The translations under genes and the position numbers were made by a program. Below, piece by piece: positions 51,001 through 58,627 of a stretch of 64,000 bases of DNA. Location of the stretch: NCBI GenBank assembly GCA_039720395.1, contig CM077820.1, positions 18,249,923 through 18,313,922 on the forward strand. The letters run 5' to 3'. How positions within the stretch are numbered: position 1 is the stretch's first letter; every line of letters begins with the position of its first letter. Under the pieces are notes generated by a model that was not told the origin of the DNA, ran no database searches, and saw only the letters and a list, made by a program, of their open reading frames with translations. Source of the DNA: Liquidambar formosana. Its lineage: Eukaryota > Streptophyta > Magnoliopsida > Saxifragales > Altingiaceae.

Positions 51001-54000
51001 TATCAAATAGCTGATCTAAGAATCGTTTGGAATCCCAGTTGAGCATTTCTGTGTTGAACTGTCAATAATATAGCAGAGGCAGACAAAAATTGAGGAATAA
51101 AATGCCATCAACATCACTGTTGAAATAAAATAAAATATCAAAGTTCATCAACTAATAAATCTCCTCTTGTACCTCTTCCACAGAAATAAAATGCCCCGCA
51201 GACTCCAAAACGTCCAACTCAGTATACAGAACAGGTATGCAAGCTTCAAAAAATGCTGAAAATTGACCAATTTCTACACACAAGAAAACAGAACAGTCAA
51301 CATCATATTATAATTGGGGCAAAAGATGATAGCAGTACACATGAAAGAGAAGATAAGGAACATTATGCCCAATGATAAGGCATAGTCATATAAAATTACA
51401 TAAGATGGACATCCATCGCCTAGTCTAAAATCACGCGTGAGCATCACATTTTGAAGACTACACCGAGGAGGTCACCACCGATGCTCGTGACAAAACACAT
51501 TTTTCAGAAGCGCCTGATGGGGATGCTAGTTGCTCTTCCAAGCGAGCACACACTGGAAGAGGGAAGCCACAGGCTTCTGAAGCCTCTAACGATGCAAGCT
51601 GTGGAAGCACTCTCTTCATACTTTCTTATCCTTTATTGTACTTCTTTTTATAATCTTATCTGATTTTATACTTGCATTTTAAATGCTATTAAAACCTCAA
51701 TATTATTATTAGGAAACTAGATCCATATTTCTTAAAATATTCTGAACAAGGGAGATGACAGAATTAATTGATTGGATTTGACAACTACACTAAAAATATA
51801 CTTCCTCTCTGCTGCTCCACTTGGTCAAACTCATCACACTCAAGTGTCTTCTTCTTTAAGTAACTAACATAAATAAATAAATCCATATGGTAACTTAAAA
51901 GATTAATCCAAGGACTTTTTCATGAGCAACATTCTTATAAAGTTTCCTAATATGCTCTGAACTGCTCTCTTATTTTTTCCTTATCTACAACAATCCCTCG
52001 TACTCATTTCCTAAATTTTATTTTTACCCATTTCTTCTAACACCTTCTATTTTCATTATAATTGATTTCTACCCACTTTCTGCTTCCTCAATATCTGCAA
52101 ATATCAATTAAAGAACTCCCACTGTCGCCATAAGTTGATTTTACCTAAGAGTTTTATCCACAACCATACAACCAAAATGGTTGTTCCCTTCAATAAATTG
52201 AAACATACCTTTTTTATTTTGATCAGCAAAACAAAATCAACAGAAAAATTGAAACATACTTTCTCCACATAACAAAGATAACTTTCTTGGACCTAGCAGC
52301 TATCTTAGCTTCACCAAGACTCCGATTTCAGACTCCTCAGCTGGATGAGCCTTCAAGTTGATGCCTTCTACATAATTGTCTCCATCACAACAATCTCATC
52401 TAATATCAATGAGAACTATAATTTTCCCTTCAGCGTGTTGTTTTTTGTTTTATTATGAAGTAGAAAATATATTCATGAGCAATGAAAGAAGAACAAAAGC
52501 TCCTGTAAACAGGAGTATACAGCAAAAACTAGCTACAAGGCTAGAGTAGCCAAAGGTACGCCGTTAGAGTGAGTGCGCTATATTTATAGACTGCACCTTG
52601 AACTAAAGCATTCGGGAAATCTATAACAAGTTATAAAAAGCACAAAATGATGCGTGTGAACAGCACTCCAATAAAAAATTGCACTTCATATTAAAAAAAG
52701 AAGAGGAAAAAACATACTATGCTTTTGCATTGTCAATGACTGAGAATAACATCTTTGACTACTCAAAATCATTGCAACATTCAATGAGCCAGGTCTTTTC
52801 TCACAATCATAAAGTTGGGTAATCTCAAAATTCTATTTTACAATTACATGATTTAGCTCAACAGTTATCAAATAACCTATGGTGTGATTCTAAACCGTCC
52901 AACCAATTCTTCGATTTAACAGCTTGAATCCAGGTTGTCATTATATTTGCAAGCATTTTATCAACACAGTAGATAAAAGCATAACAGTGAAAAAGATTAC
53001 ATCATATTACTGAAAGAATTTATCACATTTAAAAATTATATCATGCGATGATATATAAAATTCTGAACCATTTTCATTCACACCATCTAGCATTCTTTGT
53101 TATATGGTGAGAGGCTTTTGTAAAGAACCATTCCACTGATTAGCTTATGAACATAATAAGACTTCTTTGATCAGTTATAAAAACTTTATACGAGCTTGAT
53201 GGAGAAGGCAACGCAGTTGAACCATCTGGAAAACATTTTAATTAACCAATGCTCCTTTTGGTGGCCAAGAAAACAAATGAAGAGGGAAAAAAATGGAATT
53301 TATTGGGATACAAATGGATGTTGTGAAAAGATTCCAATTTCTTTTTCTTTTCCCTTTTCCTTCCCCTGTCAAAGCATGTTCCAATACTTGATTGCCATCA
53401 CAATATTAGAAAATAAACAAAAGCTTGACATTTTAATAATGGATCAGGATCAGGGGACAAGAATTTTACACAATTTTCTACACACGCTGACTTGTTAGAC
53501 AGGAGTAGAGGTTGGCCAAGTTGGCTTTTATGGATACCATTAGATCTTGTGAATTCAAGAGCTTAAAAATGGTGTCAAAAATTGTGTTTAAAATTGTGTA
53601 CCCTGATCCTGACCCTTTTATAAAAGCATGAAGTTGATTCAGAGGGTTCAGGGTTTAGAGGAATACTAAGAAAGAAAAAGGAAAGAAGGCAAAAAGGGAA
53701 TTTCGAAGAATGGACCAAATACATTGCATTAATGAAGGAAAGAAAAAACTGCACCTGAACTAAAGCATTCAGGAAATCTATAACCAGTTATAAGAAGTGC
53801 AAAATGATGCTTGTGTACAGAACTCCAATAAAAATTCTCACTTCATATTAAAAACAGAAGAGGGAAAAACATACTATCCTTTTGCATTGTCAATGACTGC
53901 ATCATAATCAAGAAGAATAACGTCTTTGACAACTCAAAATCATTGCAACATTCAATAAGCCAGGGCATATACTCTTCCGGATGCACTGAGAATGTTTCGG

Positions 54001-57000
54001 CCAAACAGCTAACAGTATTCATATTAATTGAAGAAATGCTTCCAGGTTGCAATTTCTGCACAATTTTCAGGGTCACAGATTCAATATTATTTACCTGACG
54101 TGGATGAGTATTCAGCAATCATAATTAAGAATTCAGAAGCTCAAAACAATTGATACTGAATGTAAAATGGAAATAAATAAATAAATAAAGAAGCAAGAAA
54201 ATCCCAAAGGTCAACCTGCCCCTACAATCAGCATAAAACTTTGGAAGAGATTATCCATTATATTTCTCAAAACCCATTAAAAGCTTGAATAAGATATTAA
54301 AAATCATTTTTTCCCAATATAATGATGTGTCAGCCTAGTAGGCACCATTCAGACATTTAGGTGGCCAACACAAGAGTAGTCCATATTATTGAGACATTTT
54401 TAAAAAGCCACTTAGATAATGTTCCAAGTCGCCTCACTTCGCCCTCATTTTCTTTAAACAAAAATACTTATGTAATTTTTTATTACACTTAGTTGGAACT
54501 TGGAAGACAAAATTATGACAAGTATGCCCCTAGCAAAAAAAAAAATTTGCATGTTCATTAAAATGTGAGAATGAGTACGAAATTATCCTTTGACACTATC
54601 AACCCATTAGATTCATATGGTGAACTAGCCATCTCATCAAGGTGTATGGTTTCCTCTCTCTCAAAAATAAATTTAATGGAACATAAAATAACCAGCATAA
54701 ATCCAGGGAAGAGGGAAGGGGTGATAGGTGTTTGGCCAAGTGCCAAGTGTTGTAATGAAAGGTAAGGAAAAAGAAATGTAACTGGTACTTGTACCACGCT
54801 ATTAAATAAGACAACAAATTAGGGCTGCATAAATTTTAACTAAGCTATTATTATAGCAAATTAGGGCTATTGTTCAGAATAAAGGAGTTCAGTAAACTAT
54901 GACCTTAGACTGACAAAATAAAATAATAATGATTCTCTTTAACAAAACTTTAGTCTTTAACATAAATTTGATGAAGTGATTGTAGAGATGAAAAGGGACT
55001 AAGCCCAAGTACATAAGGAATATACAAGAACTAGCCAAGAGAAAGGAATCCCAAGCTAGAGCTTAAGGGAATCAATAAAATGTACAAATAAAAAATAAAA
55101 TAAAATAAAAAGAGATTTCGCTCAATAGAATAAGCACAAAACCACCAAAAGAGTCTTCACCAATGAGGACTTAAGGGCAATAGAAGAAGCTTCGGTCTAT
55201 TCAAAAGTCATCAAATTCCTCTCCTTCCATAAGCAACAAAAAAGGGCGTGAGGCACCATTCTCCACACAATCTTAGAATTCTTGCAAACCATCTTGGAAG
55301 ACCAACCCAAAAAAAAGTCATAAGTGTTGGAAGGCAAGACCCAATGAATCCCAAAAATATTAAAGATGAGGGCCCAAAGACTTCAAGCCATACGACAATG
55401 GATGAAACAGGTGATTTCCACCGCTTCCTTGCACAAAATCCACCTATTAGCCATGTCCCATCCTCTACCAATCAAGTATACGATAGTCAAGCATTTGTCC
55501 TTGGCCACCTACCAAGCAAAGAAGGCAACTTTGGTAGGAACCGAGGAAATCCAAATATTCTTAGCCGGGGTAAACAAAGCAAACAAAGAAGACAAGGCTT
55601 TGTAGTAAGATTTTACCGAGAAAAACCCTTTAGAGTCCTTGCGCCACACAAAGGAATCATTCCCTTGAAGCAAAATCTGCCATCATAGAGCCTTTAAAAG
55701 AAAATCATCACCGCATCCAATTCCCAATCATTGAAATTTCTAAAGAAAATGACATTCCAATGAGTAAGACCATTCGCCCCAACCAAATAATCCTTAACCA
55801 GAGCATCCTTATGCAAAGCGATATCAAATAAATGCAAAAAACTCAACATAAGTGGGGTAGTGTCACACCAAGCATCTTTCCAAAATCTAATTCTCCCCCC
55901 ATTACCAACTTTGAAACCAATATTTTTAACAAAATCATTGAATCCTAGCATAATTTTTTTGATGAAGGTAATTTTATTCACAAAAAGAAGGGCTGAGACC
56001 CATGTACAAAAGTATACCAATAGTATACCAATGCAACCAAAAGAGAAAACTATAAAGACAACGAATCTAAAAAGATTTGGAAGTTCATCCGGTCTTCTAA
56101 AAACGGATCGCTCCAACAAAAAAGAAGCCCTATACAAGTGTTCTTTAGTTGCTCTACAGTGGACTCAAGGTCTTCAAAAGTCCTGTTTCTTTAAGACAGC
56201 ATGAGAACCAAAGACCGGATAGCTTTCCAAAGACCCAAATCATGAGAACCCCTAACCTCTCTAGGCCACCACCCATCATTAGCAATCCCATATCTCCAAG
56301 TCACAACTTCCTTCCAAAGCCCTTGATCCCCCAAACCAAATCTCCAAGACTAATACGTCCTTCAATACAAAACCGCTACTAAGAAACACAATTTTGGATT
56401 TTTAAAGACCAAAAAGCATAATTCAAGCTAATACTAATATCCAGATTATTCAAATAGTCAAATAAGATAGGCTACTAATCCATTTTTTAATCAATAAAAG
56501 CAATATAATAAGAACCATTGTTTTTGTTTGTTGACTGTTACGACACAACTTTGTAATCAACACATATGCCAGGGAGACAAAATACCAGATACATTAGCAT
56601 ATTTGGATTGGGAATCAATCAATCCAAGAATATTTTTTTGATGTGACTATAACTATATTCAGGACAGTAAAATTCTAATTAATATTCCAAAGAATTTTGA
56701 TCCAATATGTCACAAGATTACTGCAAGGATTGTGAATCGACTATAGCACCCTTGTGCACAATGGGTTTAAGGGCCTACTACCAACCAGGCAATCAATGCT
56801 TCGCACAGAAGCAATAATAAAATATTTATTACCCAAGCTATAATAAAATCGTTTCTTTTCCTTATTGTACACAATAATTTTAAAGAGTATATAACTTACT
56901 GTTTCTGTACTGTAGGCACCACCAATACTCTGGAAAATTGGCCAACTTAATTCTTTAGCTAATTCCAAAGCCTTCAAATTTAACCCTTGTGTCTGTAAGT

Positions 57001-57265
57001 AAAAAAGAAAAAGAAAGCAGTTTAAGACGCAACCAAGTAAAGAATATAAATGATGCAATGCTCAGTTGGCACCAAAATGGCAATTATAGAACCCAAATAT
57101 AATCTTAAACATATAAGGAGGGAACCTTGGGTACAATTAGAAGTAATGGAAACATCATAGTAGCAAGATTTTTTGAGTAATCAATCTGATTATGGAAGTC
57201 TGAAATGGCATGCTTCAGGCATGAAAGAGCAACATCACCAGCTAAAGCCTTGTTATGTGATGCAC
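19589..57265 (-). CDS. UTP10: UTP10/HEATR1 (BP28) SSU-processome HEAT-repeat protein, N-terminus outside window
   Basis: Twenty-six coding exons were assembled by family similarity and splice sites. Phases agree throughout, giving 1611 codons plus stop (19591-19589). In gene order: 57265-57126, 56992-56900, 54094-53875, 51273-51173, 51058-50906, 50763-50607, 48225-48092, 46509-46428, 46331-46169, 36283-36208, 36023-35850, 35722-35657, 35532-35428, 34709-34620, 33625-33417, 33296-33086, 32917-32735, 32426-32331, 32230-32163, 32089-31738, 28744-28529, 27694-27020, 26910-26501, 25544-25283, 20925-20755, 19819-19589. The family is a large nucleolar scaffold of the t-UTP/UtpA module that binds the 5' ETS and is needed for early pre-18S rRNA processing and rDNA transcription. 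The C-terminal BP28CT domain is in exon 26910-26501. The first exon here starts in phase with two bases, so upstream exons exist; none is visible up to 64000. Introns total over 30 kb, mostly transposons. Confidence 0.92.
22190..22578. repeat. Foldback MITE, 389 bp, between TA repeats
   Basis: Termini are GGGGAGGAATCCGTTTACAC and the complement of GGGGAGAGATCAACTTACAC. The inverted arms continue inward for about 150 bp (TGTAAGAC, ACACCCCTCAAT, GGATTAGATA, ATGTCATGCAT on both). Both flanks are (TA)n, so the target duplication is not resolvable. It lies in the UTP10 intron 20926-25282. Confidence 0.75.
22606..23816. repeat. GTGCCCTAAGGGCAC-family element split by a nested hAT-type MITE
   Basis: The left end is GGGATTTTTTAACGTGTGCC. 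The right end is the complement of GGGATTTCTTAACATGTGCC. Inside, after the nested insertion at 22646-23297, the sequence resumes with AATGAAACAATAAGTGCATG and TTTTCTATGCATTTTC, the same blocks as the partial copy at 12747. It contains a (TG)n-G20 tract at 23555-23588. Its target duplication is hidden in the flanking TA repeats. Confidence 0.65.
22646..23297. mobile_element. hAT-type MITE, 652 bp, with 8-bp TSD GTTAAGAT
   Basis: GTTAAGAT occurs at 22638-22645 and 23298-23305, exactly bracketing the element. Ends are CATTGTTTTAAAAAGCTC and the complement of CAATTTTTTTAAAGGCG, in the style of hAT inverted repeats. The interior has repeated GCCT/AGGC-rich stretches near both ends (AGGCTCGCTTTGGGACGAGG; GCCTTGAGGCTTACGCCTCG) and a (TC)n tract at 23131-23173. 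It has no coding capacity. It interrupts the element at 22606-23816. Confidence 0.8.
24029..24204. repeat. Foldback MITE, copy 2 of 3
   Basis: Same family as 17693-17867: GGATGATGATCAAGTAAGCA at the left, TGCTGATATAACTTATATCA, GGGTACAACCCCCAATGCAT, and CAACACATGCTGATGGGAAG at the right. It also lies beside a (TA)n tract, in a UTP10 intron. Confidence 0.7.
24369..24530. repeat. Foldback MITE, copy 3 of 3 (diverged)
   Basis: It shares CATGTTGATATATCAGCACC, CATTGGGGGTTGCACC, GGGTACAACCCCAAATGCAT and TATATCAGCACGTGCT with the other copies but is more diverged and slightly shorter. It lies 165 bp from copy 2. Confidence 0.6.
24577..24830 (-). mobile_element. 5'-truncated LINE 3' end
   Basis: A T run at 24577-24593 is the poly(A) tail of a minus-strand insertion. 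The sequence that follows has the same layout as the 3' ends of the LINEs at 54955 and 59149: a short AT-rich UTR, then a stretch resembling the ORF2 C-terminal codons (CTTGAGCTCAATGATAGACT). About 250 bp remain. Confidence 0.6.
25283..26910 (-). CDS. UTP10: UTP10 BP28CT-domain exons
   Basis: Exon 26910-26501 (410 nt) encodes [20 protein letters not shown] to LVNKLAENH plus two bases of Arg. It contains the most conserved C-terminal motif of the family, [20 protein letters not shown]. Exon 25544-25283 completes that Arg and continues [20 protein letters not shown] to [10 protein letters not shown], with a lysine-rich patch ([10 protein letters not shown]) as in other plant homologues. The junction CG|A across the intron restores Arg, which confirms the splice sites. 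Confidence 0.94.
27020..28744 (-). CDS. UTP10: UTP10 HEAT-repeat exons, including the largest exon
   Basis: Exon 28744-28529 (72 codons) runs [20 protein letters not shown] to [10 protein letters not shown]. Exon 27694-27020 (225 codons, the largest) starts [13 protein letters not shown] and runs through helices such as [20 protein letters not shown] and [20 protein letters not shown] to VIEKIP. Both are phase 0. The second exon's acceptor was chosen as AAGCAG|ACC rather than three bases upstream because GKK-TLGLL matches the family spacing. Confidence 0.92.
28102..28459. repeat. MITE-like element with TGCATTTGG-type ends
   Basis: The left end, AGTGCATTTGGTGTACCATT, is imperfectly inverted at the right, whose complement reads GCACCGTTTGGGAGGCCTCA. 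The interior is rich in AAAAGGC and GCCTTTT motifs in both orientations. No target duplication was identified, so termini are approximate. It lies in the UTP10 intron between exons 28744-28529 and 27694-27020; its right edge comes within about 70 bp of the end of exon 28529. Confidence 0.45.
29430..30140 (+). mobile_element. Decayed LINE 3' end with duplicated tail
   Basis: A zinc-binding remnant of ORF2 is readable ([20 protein letters not shown] at about 29550-29610), followed by frame breaks and a 3' UTR with a 22-nt A run at 30119-30140. The terminal part is duplicated in tandem: CCTATATACTCCTTGTATAT ... AAGGCCT at about 29970-30003 and CTGTATACTCCCTGTATAAT ... AAGGCCT at about 30047-30080. 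A (TTC)n tract at 29352-29383 lies just upstream. The left edge is not defined. It sits in the UTP10 intron 28745-31737. Confidence 0.6.
31236..31369. mobile_element. Intact 134-bp MITE with TSD AAAAAGA
   Basis: The termini AGGGTTTTCTTAACG and CGTTAAGAAAACCCT are perfect inverted repeats, continuing as GTGTAACCTAAGGGCACATG on one side and its near complement on the other. Each arm has an inner palindrome, (G)CCCTAAGGGC. AAAAAGA flanks the element on both sides (31229-31235 and 31370-31376). It is the shortest complete member of the family also seen at 12747 and 22606. A 7- to 8-bp duplication fits hAT-like transposition, but the superfamily is inference. Confidence 0.85.
31738..36283 (-). CDS. 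UTP10: UTP10 central exons (eleven short exons)
   Basis: Eleven exons from 36283 to 31738 encode the middle of the HEAT array. They begin [20 protein letters not shown] and end SREDSHDIQ. Clear family landmarks are [60 protein letters not shown] and [20 protein letters not shown]. Split codons at 33417/33296 and 32163/32089 both restore Arg. The donor of exon 33296-33086 (GAG|GTACCA) is followed ten bases into the intron by a 38-nt homopolymer. Exon 36283-36208 is separated from its upstream neighbour by a 9.9-kb intron. Confidence 0.9.
33039..33076. repeat. 38-nt G homopolymer beside a UTP10 splice donor
   Basis: The plus strand shows 38 consecutive G. In the UTP10 pre-mRNA this is a C run covering intron positions 10-47 after the donor at 33085. 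It is the longest of about ten C or G runs in the window, and its exact length may be an assembly estimate. Confidence 0.85.
36590..37178 (+). mobile_element. Candidate solo LTR with TATA box and poly(A) signal
   Basis: The segment begins TGTTAAAGG and ends ACTACA, with flanks TGTCA and TGTCG (one mismatch as a 5-bp duplication). Inside are a CT-rich upstream part, TATAAATAGG at 36831-36840, a GTGTGAGTG-rich transcribed-like part and AATAAAAGG near 37132, the usual LTR order of U3, R and U5. No internal domain follows. It lies in the 9.9-kb UTP10 intron, in antisense orientation. Family is unknown. Confidence 0.55.
37764..37888 (+). repeat. Copia 5' LTR
   Basis: 125 bp from TGTTATGAG to GATTTCA, with an AT-rich stretch (ATATTTTAATATAAATAAG) likely to contain the promoter. 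It is followed directly by the primer-binding site. Confidence 0.95.
38535..42443 (+). pseudogene. Broken Copia gag-pol
   Basis: Gag starts at ATG 38535 ([10 protein letters not shown]; later [10 protein letters not shown]) and is frameshifted between about 38730 and 38920. The zinc knuckle [14 protein letters not shown] lies at about 39313-39355, between stops at 39271 and 39385. Protease keeps DSG ([11 protein letters not shown]). Integrase keeps HHCRLGHPS and RFDNAKEY, but the first Asp is Asn (HSNVWG, 40177-40179) and the Glu is Lys (NGVAKRK, 40474-40476). A TAG at 40096 splits integrase. RT has Asn in place of the first catalytic Asp ([10 protein letters not shown], 41493-41495) but keeps YVDD. 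Further frame breaks lie near 41275, 41590 and 41925. Part of RNase H is deleted near 42140; the last block ([16 protein letters not shown]) remains. Confidence 0.92.
42451..42575 (+). repeat. Copia 3' LTR
   Basis: 125 bp, one base different from the 5' LTR (GAGGTGTATC against GAGGGGTATC). Its last 39 bp are also part of the 135-bp tandem duplication that follows. Confidence 0.95.
42537..42806. repeat. Perfect tandem duplication, 2 x 135 bp, across the Copia 3' edge
   Basis: The units 42537-42671 and 42672-42806 appear identical. Each contains the last 39 bp of the Copia LTR plus 96 bp of the DNA flanking the insertion, beginning with the ACACT duplication. The second unit therefore carries a second, partial LTR end with its own ACACT. 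Confidence 0.9.
43166..43380 (-). mobile_element. tRNA-derived SINE with 15-bp TSD
   Basis: AAACTCCTTGCACAA flanks the element at 43151-43165 and 43381-43395. Read on the minus strand it begins CACCCACCCTTGGTTAGCCT, contains an A box (TAGCCTAGTTGG) and a B box (GGTTCGATTCC) at tRNA-like spacing, and ends in a T/A-rich tail (ATTATCAAAAAAAATAAAAA). Its length of 215 bp fits plant SINEs. It could be transcribed by RNA polymerase III if the boxes are functional. It lies in sense orientation in the 9.9-kb UTP10 intron. Confidence 0.9.
43810..44248 (+). repeat. 5' LTR of the gag-only element
   Basis: 439 bp. A 64-bp unit starting GCTTTCCTAAGTTTAG occurs at 43991-44054 and again from 44055; the 3' LTR has it once. 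TTCTTTATAAATAGG near 44111-44125 is a likely TATA region and AATAAAATT near 44162 a poly(A) signal. Confidence 0.9.
44325..45233 (+). pseudogene. Gypsy-type gag with one in-frame stop
   Basis: The frame runs from [13 protein letters not shown] at about 44325 to TAG at 45231-45233, broken by a TGA at 44457-44459. After it come [20 protein letters not shown] and [20 protein letters not shown], then [10 protein letters not shown] and CMRDYTEKF, the typical retrotransposon gag core. A long acidic C-terminal region follows and no zinc knuckle is seen. The opening Met is a guess: an upstream in-frame ATG lies at 44229, inside the LTR. Confidence 0.75.
45371..45748 (+). repeat. 3' LTR of the gag-only element
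   Basis: 378 bp, colinear with the 5' LTR apart from the missing 64-bp unit, a few substitutions and different A-run lengths. It ends CTACACCA, with CATAT following. Confidence 0.9.
45783..46053. mobile_element. Stowaway-like MITE, copy 1
   Basis: TA flanks both sides. The left end reads TTCCCTCCGTCCCACAAAGA and the right end is the complement of CTCCTTCTGTCCCGCAAAGA, followed on both sides by TAGGCCAT. The length of 271 bp and TA duplication fit the Tc1/mariner Stowaway group. It lies 34 bp beyond the gag-only element and 115 bp before a UTP10 exon end. Confidence 0.85.
46169..51273 (-). CDS. UTP10: UTP10 exons upstream of the 9.9-kb intron
   Basis: Six exons: 51273-51173 ([20 protein letters not shown] to SVEE), 51058-50906 ([20 protein letters not shown]), 50763-50607 ([20 protein letters not shown] to FFTEE), 48225-48092 ([20 protein letters not shown]), 46509-46428 ([20 protein letters not shown]) and 46331-46169 ([20 protein letters not shown] to LLVPQNTEQ). 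Gly codons are split at 50607/48225 and 46428/46331, and an Arg codon is split across the 9.9-kb intron at 46169/36283. The donor TTG|GTTGGT at 50906 is weak but is the only one that keeps phase. Confidence 0.88.
49243..49799. repeat. Tandem duplication of about 135 bp interrupted by a MITE
   Basis: Units 49243-49380 and 49671-49799 share GATATGGGTGTGG, CAGCTGAACACTTCAA, CTAGACACATACCCGCATCT and GGTTGTAACCAACATA. The first has a 9-bp insertion relative to the second. A Stowaway copy sits between them. A fragment of the same repeat (GTACCCAAGTCCATGTAACA) lies near 27965. It lies in a UTP10 intron. Confidence 0.75.
49381..49652. mobile_element. Stowaway-like MITE, copy 2 (opposite orientation)
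   Basis: TA flanks both sides. Ends are CTCCCTCTGTCCCACAAAGA and the complement of CTCCCTCTGTCCCATAAAGG. The interior matches copy 1 reversed (AAATTTTTTTGTCCCAAA-type block near one end, CAATAATTGAAATAAC-type block inside). Confidence 0.85.
52591..52793 (-). pseudogene. Degenerate intronic copy of a UTP10 exon end
   Basis: This segment matches 53748-53965, which covers the 3' half of UTP10 exon 54094-53875 and about 125 bp of its downstream intron. The copy keeps [10 protein letters not shown] but then has TAG in place of TTG, and a 14-nt deletion removes the LIMMQ region and shifts the frame. The donor-like ATAGTATG also remains. It lies about 1 kb downstream in the same intron and is not expected to be spliced in. 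Confidence 0.75.
53875..57265 (-). CDS. UTP10: Most upstream UTP10 exons in the window
   Basis: Exon 57265-57126 (completing a Gly, then [20 protein letters not shown] to LLLIVPK), exon 56992-56900 ([20 protein letters not shown] to AYSTET) and exon 54094-53875 ([20 protein letters not shown] to TMQKD). The intron between the last two (54095-56899) holds a LINE. The last exon's donor (GATA|GTATGT) joins to AAATTGG at 51273 to give KDK-IGQF. The exon before 57265 lies beyond the minus-strand LINE and outside the window. Confidence 0.88.
54955..56370 (-). mobile_element. Decayed LINE, same family as 59149-64000
   Basis: Minus-strand similarity follows the ORF2 C-terminal half: [20 protein letters not shown] at about 56260-56330, then [17 protein letters not shown] at about 55880-55920, [17 protein letters not shown], and a zinc-binding block with [19 protein letters not shown] in shifted frames. 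The 3' UTR motif (GACTAAGCCCAAGTACATAA) lies at about 54998. Many stops and frameshifts indicate age. A second LINE end is nested at 55952-56197. It occupies the UTP10 intron 54095-56899 in sense orientation. Confidence 0.8.
55952..56197 (-). mobile_element. Nested 5'-truncated LINE end
   Basis: This short insertion splits the LINE at 54955-56370. AGCAT occurs on both sides (55947-55951 and 56198-56202). The left part is a T run followed by GATGAAGGTAATTTTATTCA and a GAGACCCATGTACAAAAGT motif, the 3' UTR pattern of this LINE family. Removing it makes the host LINE colinear with its relative. Confidence 0.7.
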
Positions 57266-57649
57266 CTGCAAACAAAGACACAGAGAGATGAACCACATGT
57301 AGTGTCATGGTATGCAAAACTTCACGAAGTAATACGATTTTGATTTGTAAATTAATTTCTTTAGATCAATTAAGTGAAAACTTCTGTTTATAAAAAAAAA
57401 TGTGGCAGGGCTGGTGAGGCTAACCCAAGGCAAGACTCCTAAAGAATTTTTTAGATTTGAGAGTAAACTCAATTCCATTCTATATCAAGGAAGAAAATTC
57501 CTCCCCTTTTTGTGGGGGCAATTTCCACCTTCCCTACCTCCTTTAGTTTTCTTTCCATAACCAAAAAATAAATGAATAAATAAATAACATTAATTGAGAT
57601 CAAATGCATTGTTTGTGCATCAATATAATGTGATTACGTGCATTAAGAT

Positions 57650-58353
57650 CATGGACTTAAAAATCGCGATATATCGACGATATATCGCCATATTGGAGTG
57701 TAACGATATGATATATTGTTGCGAAATTGAAGAATTTTCAAAAAACAAAATACCGAACGATATCAGCGATATATCGAAGATATCGAAGATATATCGCTGA
57801 TATTGAAGATATATCGCTGATATCGAAGATATATTGCTGATATCGTTCAATATATCAACACTGCCATGTTTAAATGCCCTTTTGCTGATTGCTGGTGAAA
57901 TTTTTACACATTAAAATAGGTTAGGATTCACATATATATGTACATTTTACTATGCTTAGTATTTCACATAATTTAAAATATTATTTCAAACCAATGGCCT
58001 TTGGTCTAATAGCACTCTATACAAAAATCTATTTCAATGTTATATAACATTTAAATGTTGAATTTGCAAAATTTTCTATTATTTATTTACTTAGCGCGGT
58101 ATATTTTTTATACCCTACGCAACACATACTTGTATTATACATATTTAAATTGCAATATTTTGATGCTAGATTGTTTATTAGAGTTTAAATCATTGTTTCC
58201 CAAAGTTTCAATAAAAATATCCATGTTTAACTCATAATATCCACTATATCTTTAAAACGATATCGATATTGTCGATATATCCAACGATATATCCGATATA
58301 TCCACATTTTTGGACCCTCAATATATCCATCGATATCGATATTAAAGTCCTTG
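57650..58353. mobile_element. hAT-type MITE, 704 bp, rich in GATATATCG, TSD ATTAAGAT
   Basis: ATTAAGAT flanks the element at 57642-57649 and 58354-58361. Ends are CATGGACTTAAAAATCG and the complement of CAAGGACTTTAATATCG. Both ends carry irregular arrays of GATATATCG-like units, at 57660-57860 and 58250-58340; the middle is plain AT-rich. It has no coding capacity. It lies in the UTP10 intron upstream of exon 57265-57126. Confidence 0.8.
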
Positions 58354-58627
58354 ATTAAGATACCGCCTAGGCTTCAAAGCCAGTGTTTCAGTGCTTGACT
58401 TTACAACCTCTAATTTCTTACTTGTTCTACAAGGACCCTCTTTTTTGTTATATTCTTTTCTTTGAGAGTATACTGTATACATGCTTGCCATAAATTTTTT
58501 TTATATACATAGTCCTTTCCATTCCATAATTGCCAAAATTTTCAATAACTGCACGAAACCATAATTTTCAAGGCCAGAGGTTTGTCCTTTTTCAATTCAT
58601 TTTCCTCATTCATATTACCTATCTTGA

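Noticed and set aside
55248..55688. 146-codon plus-strand frame
   Set aside because: It lies antisense to the decayed minus-strand LINE and has no family resemblance of its own.
57620..57850. Ile/Ser-rich open frames in the GATATATCG array
   Set aside because: They are low-complexity translation of the short repeat within the hAT-type MITE.
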